Below are positions 1-8,829 of a stretch of DNA of 48,906 nucleotides, piece by piece (the stretch's first letter is position 1; every line of letters starts with the position of its first letter). The notes beneath the pieces were generated by a model. It made no database searches. It saw only the letters and a program-made list of their open reading frames with translations, and was not told where the DNA came from. The translations under genes were made by a program, and so were the position numbers. Origin of the DNA: CAYVQZ01 sp964453435 (GTDB lineage Bacteria > Abyssobacteria > SURF-5); assembly GCA_964453435.1 (NCBI GenBank), contig CAYVQZ010000042.1, positions 1-48,906 on the forward strand, given 5' to 3'.

Positions 1-1
1 G

Positions 2-241
2 GATATCTTCCAACAGTTTCTGGCCGAGTCCCTGACCGTCACCCTGGTGGGGATGGTCCTCGGGTGCACGCTGGGCTGGGGGGCAAGCATGCTCGTGGGA
101 ATGTTTATCGAGGCGCCGGTTATGATTTCCTGGGAGCCCTTCGCGCTGGCTGTGGTTTTTTCACTTTTGGTAGGCCTCTTCTTCGGTATCCAGCCCGCCC
201 AACGCGCGGCCAGGCTTAAGCCGGTTGAAGCCCTGCGATGA
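2..241 (+). CDS. MacB/FtsX-type ABC permease, C-terminal end (partial)
   Basis: The gene runs in from the left edge, so only the last 79 residues are visible. They contain two hydrophobic segments and end in the motif PAxRAARLKPVEALR, the usual C-terminus of MacB/FtsX-family permeases (for example QPAQRAARLKPVEALR here). The family forms the membrane half of tripartite efflux or lipoprotein-handling ABC systems and couples ATP hydrolysis to movement of a large periplasmic domain. The stop codon overlaps the ATG of the next permease gene (ATGA), so the two are translationally coupled and probably form a heteromeric pair. The ATPase, if separate, lies outside the window. The family is clear; the substrate is unknown. 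Confidence 0.85.
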   Translation, partial: DIFQQFLAESLTVTLVGMVLGCTLGWGASMLVGMFIEAPVMISWEPFALAVVFSLLVGLFFGIQPAQRAARLKPVEALR

Positions 242-1455
242 AGATCAGCAAAAATATCTCCCTCTCGGTCGAGATTCTCGCGGCTAACAAGCTGCGTACC
301 TTTCTAAGTGTGATCGGCATAGTCGTAGGGATCGCTTCCGTGATCCTGATGGTCGCCGCCGGGCAGGGAGCGCAAAAGCAGATTCTGGACCGCATCCGGG
401 ACATGGGAACCAACCTCATCGTGGTCAACGCCGGGCAGACGCGGATCATAGCGGGCCGACAGCGCCAGATGAGCACCGTGACGACACTCGTCCCGGAAGA
501 TGCGGAGGCGATTGTCGAGGAATGCCCTTCCGTGGCTTCGGCTGCCCCGTTTTTGAGCAAGAAGCTCACTGTCCGCTGGGAAGGGGAGACCGGCAACACC
601 AATGTCGTGGGCATGGCCGTTTCAGGTTTTACCATTCGCAATATCGAGCCTGCCTCTGGCAGGCTCTTCACGGATGAGGAGAGTCGCGCACTCAGGCGTG
701 TGGCCGTCGTCGGACCAACCGTAGTGAAAAATCTCTTCGGCGAAACGAGCCCCCTCGGACTCACCGTCCGGCTCGGGCGCGTTCCCTTCGAAATTATCGG
801 AGTGACTCTCCCCAAGGGGATTGACCAGAACGGGGCCGACCAGGACGATATTATCATAGTGCCCATCGGTACGGCCATGCGCCGGTTGCTGAACGTGACC
901 TACGTTCAGTCCATTTACGTTCAGGCAAAGGACACCCGGTTGATGGGCAAAGCTGAGTCGGAAATCCGGGACCTGCTTCGAGCTCGCCATCGCCTGCGGG
1001 AGAGACCGGATGATTTTACCATCCAGAACCAGGAGACCCTGCTTGCCACCGAGCGGGAAACGTCGCAATCCATGACCTTCCTTGTCGGCAGCGTGGCTGG
1101 CATTTCACTTCTGGTGGGTGGCGTCGGCATTCTGGCCGTGATGCTCATCTCGATTCGCGAGCGCCGCAGCGAGATCGGTCTCAGGCGGGCACTGGGAGCA
1201 AGGCGTCCTGACATTCGCCTTCAGTTTCTCATCGAATCGATCCTGCTCGCCGGGAGCGGTGGGGCTATAGGAGTCATTATCGGAGTCGGCAGTGCCTATG
1301 GCCTATCAGCTCTGGGCTACTGGGAGACGCTTATCTCGTGGCCATCGACAGCCGCGGCGTTGGTGTTCTCGGCGGTCCTTGGGCTCTTCTTCGGAATATA
1401 CCCTGCGTCCCGAGCAGCCGGTATGGAACCAATCGAGGCTTTGCGTGCTGAGTGA
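238..1455 (+). CDS. MacB-like ABC transporter permease
   Basis: This 405-residue protein has the full MacB permease layout. There is an N-terminal membrane helix preceded by the typical NKLRTFLSVIGIVVGIASVI stretch (residues about 16-35). A periplasmic MacB-PCD-like domain spans roughly residues 45-250. Three C-terminal helices follow, with the conserved ERRSEIGLRRALGARR loop (about 307-322) and the terminal PASRAAGMEPIEALRAE. It carries no ATPase domain, so it needs a separate ATP-binding subunit. It starts at the ATG overlapping the stop of the upstream permease and so belongs to the same operon. Families of this kind export small molecules or peptides or act on the envelope; nothing here identifies the substrate. 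About 470 bp without a gene follows it, so the operon probably ends here. Confidence 0.9.
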   Translation: MKISKNISLSVEILAANKLRTFLSVIGIVVGIASVILMVAAGQGAQKQILDRIRDMGTNLIVVNAGQTRIIAGRQRQMSTVTTLVPEDAEAIVEECPSVASAAPFLSKKLTVRWEGETGNTNVVGMAVSGFTIRNIEPASGRLFTDEESRALRRVAVVGPTVVKNLFGETSPLGLTVRLGRVPFEIIGVTLPKGIDQNGADQDDIIIVPIGTAMRRLLNVTYVQSIYVQAKDTRLMGKAESEIRDLLRARHRLRERPDDFTIQNQETLLATERETSQSMTFLVGSVAGISLLVGGVGILAVMLISIRERRSEIGLRRALGARRPDIRLQFLIESILLAGSGGAIGVIIGVGSAYGLSALGYWETLISWPSTAAALVFSAVLGLFFGIYPASRAAGMEPIEALRAE

Positions 1456-1924
1456 TTTCAACAGATCACGCAGTTTTTCCTTGCGACACGTCCGTGACTC
1501 GATTTGCGACATTTGCATTGGGTAGAGTAATCGGGAAATCAAGATTGACGCCGCTTCCGGCGCGACGGAACGGCCTGCTCTTTGATAAGTCGTTGAATGA
1601 TAAGCGCTTTCGGCTTGACATCCGAATGGAGAACGGTTATGAAGAGGGTTGCACACGGGGAGCTTATTAAATAAGCTTACTATTAGGAAACATTGATTTT
1701 TCCTTTTATCCCCGAATATCCAACGAAGCAGCAATTCTCCTTTTTCAAAGTGGCTCAGCTGGCCTCGACGTGCTCACCACGTCGATTCTTCTGACGATAT
1801 CTCCAGAGTATTGTTCTCAAAAAACCAGGGTTCGGCGCATACCTTTGGCCTTTCCCGCGTTAGTGAAAAACCTCCCTGTTTTCTGGTATAGTCAAGATTC
1901 AGGTACAAGCCATTAATCTACTCA
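1456..1924. other. Gene-free stretch with two small hairpins
   Basis: No convincing gene is present. Two perfect inverted repeats stand out: 8-bp arms around one base at 1661-1677 (AGCTTATT a AATAAGCT), and 8-bp arms with a 5-nt loop at 1765-1785 (TCGACGTG ctcac CACGTCGA). Neither is followed by a clear T-run, so intrinsic termination is possible but not convincing. A TATAGT at 1887-1892 could be a -10 element for the gene at 1925, but I see no good -35. Confidence 0.4.
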
Positions 1925-3387
1925 ATGAAGATGAAGAGAGATTTATCAAAAGGTCAAGAGCCACGAAGTTCCCTGCAAGAACAATTGGAGAGCATCCAAG
2001 TAGAAAATGCCCACCTTCGTGAGGAAAACGAACGTCTGCGCCAAATGCTGGAAATATCATCTGTAACCGATAAGCAAGCCGAACCGAACGACCTCTTTGT
2101 AAAACCGGAACCACTTCCCGGAGTCGACTCGATGTCTACTGTCGAAGAAAAGATTCGTTTGTTTCGCAGCCTTTTCAAAGGGCGAGAGGATGTTTTTGCC
2201 CTTTACTGGATTAATGAGCGAACAGGCAAGAGGGGATTTTCCCCTGCACGAGCAGATAGTTACGGAACGGCGACAAAAAGAAAGGAGAAATATCTTCCTC
2301 TGACCGACGAAGTTCTTCATGACCATCTTTCGGGGACAAAAGTGGTCGGGATTTACCCGCTCCTCAAGGATGATACATGCTGGTTCCTGGCTTGTGATTT
2401 CGATGGACCAACTTGGGAACTCGATGCTCGCGAGTATCTGGCGACCTGCAGTCGGTGGAAGATACCAGCCTATCTTGAGCGTTCGCGCTCCGGTAACGGA
2501 GGCCATATTTGGGTTTTCTTTTCAGCTCCTGTTTCCGCAGTGTCCGCGCGTCGCCTTGGGATTTCCCTTCTCCGAGAGACAATGCTGACACGGGCGGAAA
2601 TGGACTTGGCCAGCTATGACCGCTTCTTTCCTAATCAGGATTTCATGCCAAAAGGGGGATTCGGGAATCTTATTGCGCTACCACTTCAAAAGAAGGCGCG
2701 TATTCTGGGGAACACGGAATTCTTGGACAAAGACTTTAATCCATGGCTTGACCAGTGGGCATTCCTGAGCCAAGTCAGGCGTCTTTCCCCGCAACAAGTG
2801 GAAGGCTTCATTGATATTCTTCCGCCCGTTACCGTGGGGCCGGGGCATGATGGAATGACCCTCGCTCTCTCGAAAGAGGAACCCCCTGCGCCGGAGGAAA
2901 TTCAGTGTGCGCTTTGGGCTCAGATATCTGTTGAGAAGTCAGGTCTTCCGCCTTCTCTGCTGTCTCGAATAAAGCACCTTGCTTCTTTGCATAACCCTGA
3001 ATTCTATAAGAAACAGAAGCTTCGTTTATCCACTTACCAGACGCCTCGATTCATCAAATGTTATTGCGAAGACCTCACACATCAGAAAATGATTTCCTTG
3101 TCGTAGCTACGGGCAACTACCTTGGTGAGGGGTTTGACTGTCCGCAGGTTGACACGCTTTTTCTTGTCTTTCCTATAGCCTTCAGAGGACGTATAGTACA
3201 GTATGTGGGTCGCCTCATGCGGCAGTGGGAAGGAAAGACTGCAATCCGCGTCTACGATTACGCCGATACTAAGGTTTCCGTTTTGAAACGGATGTACGAG
3301 AAAAGATTGAGAGCTTATAACAATCTGGGCTTTACCACTGAGTTGACAGAATCCGATTCCTTGTTGGAACAAGTAAGGCAAGAATGA
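1925..3387 (+). pseudogene. TOTE-type archaeo-eukaryotic primase / SF2 helicase, internally deleted
   Basis: The first open frame (1925-3106) encodes a leucine-rich coiled coil (residues about 15-50) and then an archaeo-eukaryotic primase domain of the TOTE conflict-system type. It has the catalytic acidic motif ACDFDG (about 156-161), a later SGNGGHIWVFF (about 189-199) and a helical tail ending HNPEFYKKQKLRL. Full-length relatives continue into an SF2 helicase. Here the Walker A and B part is missing. From about 3085, in another frame (3058-3387), comes only the helicase C-terminus: VVATGNYLGEGFDCPQVDTL (motif V) and QYVGRLMRQWEG (motif VI). The simplest reading is an internal deletion of roughly a kilobase or more with an out-of-frame junction near 3070-3090. 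The primase half could still be made. TOTE proteins are thought to act in conflicts with mobile elements; this copy is most likely dead. Confidence 0.75.
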
Positions 3388-3860
3388 CCTATGCTTCGTC
3401 ATTTAACATGACAAATGACGATAGCCCAGTCAACCATCCGAGGGATAGAGGCATTCACCCTGCTCAGATAATTGAACATGCAATATTCAATTTGCACGAC
3501 GTTGGCCGGTTTGTCAGGAATTCCCCACTGTTATGTAGAGCCGTCACAGTTCATGAACCGCACAATGCGCCCTCGACAATCAACCACCCGATACTGTGAG
3601 CCAATGACGTCCGCAAACAATCGGGAACTGTGGCCGTCCGCCCGCGCATTTGACATTTCAGGCGCCTTCCGATATACGTTAATCGTCGTAAACACCTTCT
3701 ACCTGAAAGGCGAAAAAACCGGCCCGGAACGAGAACAATTCGATAACAAGCCAATATGAACCGCTGTCGGGAAGCCTTTATGGCGCGAGCCCGAATGCTC
3801 CGGCAGAGAAGAAGGGTCGCCGGTTTTGTCGCGCCAAGACGCGGTTTCGGAGGGGGGCCG
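3388..3860. other. Gene-poor stretch before the serine hydrolase
   Basis: Apart from one possible small minus-strand gene (3531-3656), I see no supported gene. An ATG at 3756 is in frame with the serine hydrolase, but it lacks a ribosome binding site and would add an arginine-rich leader before the signal peptide, so I place that start at 3861. Confidence 0.4.
3531..3656 (-). CDS. Possible small protein, 41 residues, unknown
   Basis: An ATG at 3656 has GGAAGG about ten bases upstream on the minus strand and opens a short frame ending LFADVIGSQYRVVDCRGRIV and a short tail. The composition (charged residues alternating with V/I/R) looks more protein-like than random, but I recognise no family. 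It could equally be the remnant of a longer gene, since nothing else lies in this stretch. Confidence 0.25.
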   Translation of the reverse strand: MSNARADGHSSRLFADVIGSQYRVVDCRGRIVRFMNCDGST

Positions 3861-5798
3861 ATGAGGCCAGGATTTCCGTATTCGAGAATATCACGGTGGT
3901 GGGGCCTCGCCGCTGTCTTCTGTCTGATTCAGTTCTTCACTGCGCAACTCGCCTGTGCCGAGGGTCCAAGCGACCCGCTCGAACTGGAAGCATTCATTGA
4001 CTCGCTTCTCACGGAATTGATGCGTGAGCATCACATGCCGGGGGCCGTGTTCTGCCTGGTCAAGGACGGGAAGCTCTTCTTCACGAAGGGATACGGTTTT
4101 GCCGATTTGGAAAACAACAAGCCGGTCATACCTGACAAAACGCTGTTTCGAGTGGCGTCGGTTTCCAAGCTGTTTACGGCGACCGCCGTGATGCAGATTG
4201 TTGAAAAAGGACGCGTTAGACTGGATGACGACGTTAACAAGCATCTTGAACTGTTCAAGATAGATGACGCATTTCCCAAACCGGTCACCATCGCCAATCT
4301 CCTGACACATACGGGAGGTTTCGACGAGCGAATAATAGCAAAAGAGACGGCGGACGAATCAAAGGTCGTCCCGCTCGGCCTTTATTTGGCAAGGCATATG
4401 CCGCCTCGCTTCGCGCCTCCGTGGGACCAGTACTGCTATTCAAACCACGGCATGGCTTTGGCTGGATACATAGTCGAGGTAGGGTCCGAAATTCCGTTCG
4501 CCCGCTATGTCGATGAGAACATTTTTCAACCGCTCGGAATGGAGCGCAGCAGTTTTCCTCGAACTCCCTCATTGGCGCCCGACATCGCGGTCGGCTATTC
4601 CTTCGTAGACGGCTCCTATCGCCGGCTTCCCTACCATTACTTGTTCGACGCTCCGGCGGGTGAACTCAACACGACGGCGACCGACATCGCCCGCTTCATG
4701 ATCGCGCATCTTCAGAATGGCCGCTATGGCGAGGCGCGCATTCTCGAGGAGGAAACGGCCAAACAAATGCACAAACGACAATTTGGGCGTCATCCCCGAT
4801 TGCCCGGCACGGGATATGGATTCTTTGAGATATTTGAAAACAACCAGCGATTGGTCGGGCACACAGGAGGTCTCTATGGGTTCGGAAGCATGCTGTTCCT
4901 GCTGCCCGAGCGTAATGTCGGCATTTTTCTCGCATACAACTCATCGGGCCAAATGGGTAAGCCCGATGTCATTCCCATATTCGGCAGCCGGTTCCTCGAC
5001 CACTATTACCCGACCGGGGAAGAATTTTCACAGGTTCGACCACTGAAGAATTCCGACAGCGATGTAGGCCGATTCGTCGGCAATTATCTTGCAAACCGTT
5101 ACTCAAGAACCACAGTTACGAAGGCCGAAGCCTTTTTTGCTCAGTATACGGTTGAACAAGTCGACGACGACACGTTGCTCATACACTATCCCCTCAATTT
5201 CAAGGAGGCATCGAAGTGGGTTCATATCGAGCCGCTGGTTTTTCAGCGAGTCGACGGCGACGGATTCGTCGCGTTCACCGAAGATGAGAATGGTCGTATT
5301 ACCCACATGTTTATCGACGCAATCCCCATCCAACAAACGACCAAACTGCGGTGGTATCAGCAGAACTCCTTTCAATTTGCTGTCGCCGGAATTTGTGCGC
5401 TGTTTTTTATCTCTGCATGTGTCACTTGGCCCCTGAGAGCCCTGCTCTTCCGCACCAGGGTCGAGCCTGATGCCGAGATAAGGGGAAGAGGAGTCCCCCG
5501 CCTGCTGGCCGGTTCAGCCTCCACGCTGAATCTGGTATTCCTTGTCGGTCTTGCCTGGGTTATGCCCACGGCCATGGGGACACTGTATCGTGGAGTGCCA
5601 CCCATCCTGGTGGCGCTTCTCTGCATCCCGCTCCTGTCAGCGGCGCTGACAGCTGCGTCCGCAGTCTGCGCGATTCTCGCCTGGAAAGACGGATATTGGT
5701 CTGTTGTTGGAAGAGCGCACTATACACTCGTTGTGATTGCGGCAGTCTTCTTCATCTTCTTCCTCAATCACTGGAACTTGTTTGGATTCAGGCTCTGA
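3861..5798 (+). CDS. Membrane-anchored serine hydrolase, class C beta-lactamase fold
   Basis: I chose the ATG at 3861 because it follows GGAGGGGGG and opens with a signal peptide (residues about 10-33, ending QLACAEG). The catalytic domain carries the SxxK motif as SVSK at residues 100-103, the YxN motif as YSN at 193-195 and an HTGGLYGF motif in the KTG position near 334. These are the marks of the penicillin-binding-protein/class C beta-lactamase superfamily, which includes esterases, D-aminopeptidases and peptidases. After a linker domain the C-terminus (from about residue 500) has about four hydrophobic helices, so the enzyme faces the outside while anchored at both ends. Substrate is unknown; true beta-lactamase activity is unlikely given this architecture. 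It stands alone, with no neighbour in operon distance on either side. Confidence 0.85.
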   Translation: MRPGFPYSRISRWWGLAAVFCLIQFFTAQLACAEGPSDPLELEAFIDSLLTELMREHHMPGAVFCLVKDGKLFFTKGYGFADLENNKPVIPDKTLFRVASVSKLFTATAVMQIVEKGRVRLDDDVNKHLELFKIDDAFPKPVTIANLLTHTGGFDERIIAKETADESKVVPLGLYLARHMPPRFAPPWDQYCYSNHGMALAGYIVEVGSEIPFARYVDENIFQPLGMERSSFPRTPSLAPDIAVGYSFVDGSYRRLPYHYLFDAPAGELNTTATDIARFMIAHLQNGRYGEARILEEETAKQMHKRQFGRHPRLPGTGYGFFEIFENNQRLVGHTGGLYGFGSMLFLLPERNVGIFLAYNSSGQMGKPDVIPIFGSRFLDHYYPTGEEFSQVRPLKNSDSDVGRFVGNYLANRYSRTTVTKAEAFFAQYTVEQVDDDTLLIHYPLNFKEASKWVHIEPLVFQRVDGDGFVAFTEDENGRITHMFIDAIPIQQTTKLRWYQQNSFQFAVAGICALFFISACVTWPLRALLFRTRVEPDAEIRGRGVPRLLAGSASTLNLVFLVGLAWVMPTAMGTLYRGVPPILVALLCIPLLSAALTAASAVCAILAWKDGYWSVVGRAHYTLVVIAAVFFIFFLNHWNLFGFRL

Positions 5799-5829
5799 AC
5801 CATGGAAAGCATAACATCGGAGGGTAATC

Positions 5830-6034
5830 ATGAGTCTCACCGCTACTGCCGTAATACCGGCGGACACAGGTTCCGTGAGAGATTCTTAAGCTTGTCAGGA
5901 TGGTAGTCGCAGACCTCGCGAAGTCGTTCCGCGAGGAAATCTTTGTCACTCCTTACGGCATTGAATGCCGATGTCCGGTTAAGCAGCAGGATGCGATACC
6001 GGATAACGCGCTTGAAGCGGTGGAACCGGTCTGA
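5830..6034 (+). pseudogene. Small gene with an apparent frameshift, unknown function
   Basis: A strong ribosome binding site (GGAGGG, 5819-5824) precedes an ATG at 5830 that reads MSLTATAVIPADTGSVRDS and stops at TAA (5887-5889). Shifting by +1 just before that stop opens a protein-like frame to 6034 that includes VVADLAKSFREEIFVTPYGI and ends near DNALEAVEPV. Read together they would make a 60-70 residue protein whose stop lies about 40 bases before the TPR gene. I recognise no family. Options are a disabling frameshift, a sequencing or assembly error in the TTCTTAAG region, or, less likely, recoding at TCT-TAA. The second frame also has its own ATG at 5900 but no good ribosome binding site. 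Confidence 0.4.
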
Positions 6035-6075
6035 AAAATCCGGGACACGGTCATGGCCCGCTGGAAGGAGACCAA

Positions 6076-6969
6076 ATGGGCAAAAAGAAGTCCAAAAAGA
6101 AAAAGAAAACGAAATCAACGAAAAAGAAGAGTGAGCAACCCCACTCGGAGTCCCTCCCGATTGAATCCCTGCCTTCCATACAGTCCATCGAGAGCATTCT
6201 GGCAGGGCTCGGTGACATGGGCGAGAACAAGCGAAATGACGTGGATGAGGCCCAGCAGATCATATACGATGCGTGGGAAGCCCCGACACGTCGAGAGGCC
6301 GTGGCACTGGCCAAGAAGGCGCTTACCGTGTCCGCCGACTGCGCAGACGCTTATAACCTCCTGGCCGAGGAAACAGCCCGGTCTCTCGAAGAAGCCATTG
6401 ACCTTTATCGCAAAGGAGTCGAGGCGGGTGAGCGCGCGCTTGGAAAAGAGGCTTTTGAAGAAGATGTCGGCCATTTTTGGGGCCTCCTGGAAACGCGGCC
6501 TTACATGCGGGCACGCGCGGGCCTGGCGGAATGCCTCTGGGAGACCGGGCAGCGTGAGGAGGCCGTCGAGCACTACTGGGACCTGCTGCGGCTCAATCCA
6601 AACGACAACCAAGGAATCCGGGACCTCTTGATGCCGTGTCTCATCGAGCTTGGCCGCGAAGAAGATGCCGAAAAACTTTTCAAGATGTTCAAGGGAGACC
6701 CCATGGCTGTTTGGAAATACTCGCGGGCGCTTCTGGATTTCAGAAAACATGGAGATTCCCCTGTGGCCAACAAGTCGCTCTCGGCGGCGCTGAGACAGAA
6801 CGAGCACGTGCCTTCTTACCTGCTCGGGCGAAAACAATTGCCGGGGACTCTTCCCGCTTATTACGGCTTTGGCGACGTCAACGAAGCCGTGATTTATGTC
6901 TCTTACAACCGGCAGGCATGGAAGACCAGCTCGCGAGCCCTGGACTGGCTCGCGGGAAGTGCAAAATGA
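6076..6969 (+). CDS. Tetratricopeptide-repeat protein with basic N-terminus
   Basis: The 297-residue protein starts with a lysine-rich tail (12 lysines in the first 18 residues), followed by helical repeats: QIIYDAWEAPTRREAVALAK, YNLLAEETARSLEEAIDLYR, ARAGLAECLWETGQREEAVE and a region near VLPCLIELGREEDAEKLF-like sequence. The spacing of A/L/Y residues fits TPR helices. The tail GDVNEAVIYVSYNRQAWK is a conserved-looking C-terminal block that resembles the ST7-like TPR family. No catalytic residues are apparent, so it is probably a protein-binding scaffold in the cytoplasm; the basic tail could contact nucleic acid. GGAGA precedes the ATG. A perfect hairpin without T-run (7019-7037) lies downstream. 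The family is fair; the function is unknown. Confidence 0.7.
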   Translation: MGKKKSKKKKKTKSTKKKSEQPHSESLPIESLPSIQSIESILAGLGDMGENKRNDVDEAQQIIYDAWEAPTRREAVALAKKALTVSADCADAYNLLAEETARSLEEAIDLYRKGVEAGERALGKEAFEEDVGHFWGLLETRPYMRARAGLAECLWETGQREEAVEHYWDLLRLNPNDNQGIRDLLMPCLIELGREEDAEKLFKMFKGDPMAVWKYSRALLDFRKHGDSPVANKSLSAALRQNEHVPSYLLGRKQLPGTLPAYYGFGDVNEAVIYVSYNRQAWKTSSRALDWLAGSAK

Positions 6970-7390
6970 CGAGCAAGACACCCCGCGCAGCCTTCTATTT
7001 TCGACAGTCCGGCAACGCTCGAAACGGTCCGTTTCGACACTTGCCCTCACAGTGACACCAGAACCACGGTCATTTTGAAAAGTGCAAAGGATACTGGTGG
7101 TCAGGAACGGGTTTGACATTCTCAGGCAAGCCGGCAATCGGCCTGCATCATGCTTAAAACCGCCTGGCATTCAGCCTCCGGCGCCCGAGTTCCGCCGGAA
7201 TATCATGAGAAACCGTCCTCAACCGTTTACGGATTCCTCTTAACTTGCTTCTTCGCTTCTCAGCACATCAACGCGCCAAGAGAGCGAAGTTGCACACGCG
7301 TGAGGAATAATATAAGATGCCAGTAATGTGCCGTTAAGTCTTGAGATGCCGGAGAACGAGACTAAACGCGAGGGATGGGAGGAACAGAAA
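6970..7390. other. Gene-free stretch; possible transcription-end hairpin at 7019-7037
   Basis: No gene is supported. A perfect inverted repeat with 8-bp arms and a 3-nt loop lies at 7019-7037 (TCGAAACG gtc CGTTTCGA), 50 bases after the TPR gene; it lacks a T-run. The rest is unremarkable up to the HEAT gene's ribosome binding site. Confidence 0.4.
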
Positions 7391-8212
7391 ATGGACCTTA
7401 AGACACTGAATGACAGACCTCCTTGGGAATGGCCGGAAGAAACCGACGAAATTCTTTTGGGGGTTCTCCGCGATGCGAGCGCCAGCGAGCCGGACCGCCT
7501 GCTCGCCGCCGAACTGGCTGGCGACCTCGTGGTCATAAACGACGAACTCGCCGACGAACTGCTCTCCATAGCGCTCAGCGGCGAAGAACCTGCGGCTCTT
7601 CGTGAAACGTCGGTGATTTCTTTGGGGCCTTGTCTGGAACAAGTGTATATCGACGAGTTCGACGACCCCGACGAGTCGCCGGTCTCCGAGGAGACATTTA
7701 AAAGAATCCAGGAAACGCTGCGAACTCTTTACGCTGATGCCAAGGCGCCGGAGTCGGTTCGGCGGCGAACACTCGAGGCATCGGTGCGCGCCGCGCAGGA
7801 CTGGCACCCCGACGCAATCCGTGCCGCATATGCCAGCGGCGAGAAGTCCTGGCACCTCACCGCCGTCTTCTGCATGCGATTTATTCGAGGGTTCAACGAG
7901 CAGATTCTCGAATCACTCGAGAGCGAAGACCCTGACATCCACTACGAGGCGGTTCGGGCCGCCGGAAATTCGGAACTGCAAGCCGCCTGGTCCCACATTG
8001 CAGCGCTTCTCACCAACGAGGGGACGGAAAAATCTTTGCTCCTTGCAGCTATCGAAGCCGTAGTCTGCATCTGTCCTGAAGAGGCCGGCGCCCTCTTGAT
8101 TGAGCATCTCGACTCCCCCGACGATGATATCGCTGAGGCAGCCACCGAAGCCATAACTTTAGCCAAGCAAATCTCGGAGAGAGACGATTATTATGACCCG
8201 TCCCTGAACTGA
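7391..8212 (+). CDS. HEAT-repeat protein
   Basis: I prefer the ATG at 7391, which sits seven bases after GGGAGGAAC, over a GTG at 7328. The product is 273 acidic residues built of helical repeats, for example LLAAELAGDLVVINDELADE, IHYEAVRAAGNSELQAAWSH and LLLAAIEAVVCICPEEAGAL, each with the alternating A/L pattern of HEAT or phycocyanobilin-lyase-type repeats. It has no signal peptide or catalytic motif and is best read as a cytoplasmic protein-protein interaction scaffold. It is followed after 32 bases by the small gene at 8245, so the two may be cotranscribed. The fold is fairly clear; the partner is unknown. Confidence 0.75.
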   Translation: MDLKTLNDRPPWEWPEETDEILLGVLRDASASEPDRLLAAELAGDLVVINDELADELLSIALSGEEPAALRETSVISLGPCLEQVYIDEFDDPDESPVSEETFKRIQETLRTLYADAKAPESVRRRTLEASVRAAQDWHPDAIRAAYASGEKSWHLTAVFCMRFIRGFNEQILESLESEDPDIHYEAVRAAGNSELQAAWSHIAALLTNEGTEKSLLLAAIEAVVCICPEEAGALLIEHLDSPDDDIAEAATEAITLAKQISERDDYYDPSLN

Positions 8213-8244
8213 GGGCAGTCGGTTCGGAAAGGAAACGCATCGAA

Positions 8245-8589
8245 TTGGCTAAAAAGAAGAGGCCGAATGAGAAGCAACAGGCTTGGATAGACTCTCGCAA
8301 ACGTCACCGTCTGTCGCATGCCCAGGTGCAGATGGCGCGCGAACTGCAAATGAATCCGACGACGCTCGGTAAGTTGGACAACCACAAACAGGAGCCGTGG
8401 AAGATGCCGCTCGGGCAATACATCGAGCATCTCTACCGAAAGCGATTCGGGAGGGACCGGCCCGACGTCGTTCTTTCGATCGAGCAGAAGATTCGCCGCG
8501 ATGAAGAAAAAAAGGCAGATAAGCGCGAGGCAAGGTTGCGTCAGCGCGCGAGTGCGCCAAAGGAGCAAAATAGCAGGGTTGAGCAGTGA
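8245..8589 (+). CDS. Conserved small basic protein, 114 residues
   Basis: The frame starts at TTG (8245), with GGAAAGGAAAC upstream; there is no ATG before residue 36, and the block KKKRPNEKQQAWIDSRKRH would be lost by starting later. The central part, HAQVQMARELQMNPTTLGKL followed by NHKQEPWKMPLGQYIEHLYRK, is a pattern I recall from widespread short uncharacterised bacterial proteins. It resembles a helix-turn-helix-like helical unit, but I cannot assign DNA binding with confidence. The C-terminus is a charged helix (Lys/Arg/Glu). It lies 32 bases after the HEAT gene, and its stop is about 100 bases before a promoter-like site. Confidence 0.65.
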   Translation: MAKKKRPNEKQQAWIDSRKRHRLSHAQVQMARELQMNPTTLGKLDNHKQEPWKMPLGQYIEHLYRKRFGRDRPDVVLSIEQKIRRDEEKKADKREARLRQRASAPKEQNSRVEQ

Positions 8590-8692
8590 TTGACCGGATG
8601 GGAGCGCCCGATACCCCCGCATTCAATCGGCCGCTGACAAAAAACAGTGACAAACGGCGAGTCTCCCATGTTCTATCCCGCCCGAATTCTTG

Positions 8693-8721
8693 TTGACATG
8701 CCTCCGCCATCATAGTATTTT
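8693..8721 (+). promoter_or_regulatory. Sigma70-type promoter for the SNF2 helicase gene
   Basis: TTGACA at 8693-8698, a 17-base spacer and TATTTT at 8716-8721, about 110 bases upstream of the helicase start. This is the best promoter match in this part of the window. It suggests the helicase is transcribed separately from the HEAT gene pair. Confidence 0.6.
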
Positions 8722-8829
8722 ATGAGCCATAAGCATGGACCACCCATGCCGACTCTGAACAGGACGCCGTAGTGTTATCGGAAACCTCATGCCTGGCGAA
8801 AACAAAAGTAAAAAACAAGGAAAGAAGAC

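Noticed and set aside
5880..5900. Programmed +1 frameshift as the accepted explanation for the small gene
   Set aside because: No known recoding signal is recognisable besides the stop; mutation or base error cannot be excluded, so kept only as a possibility.
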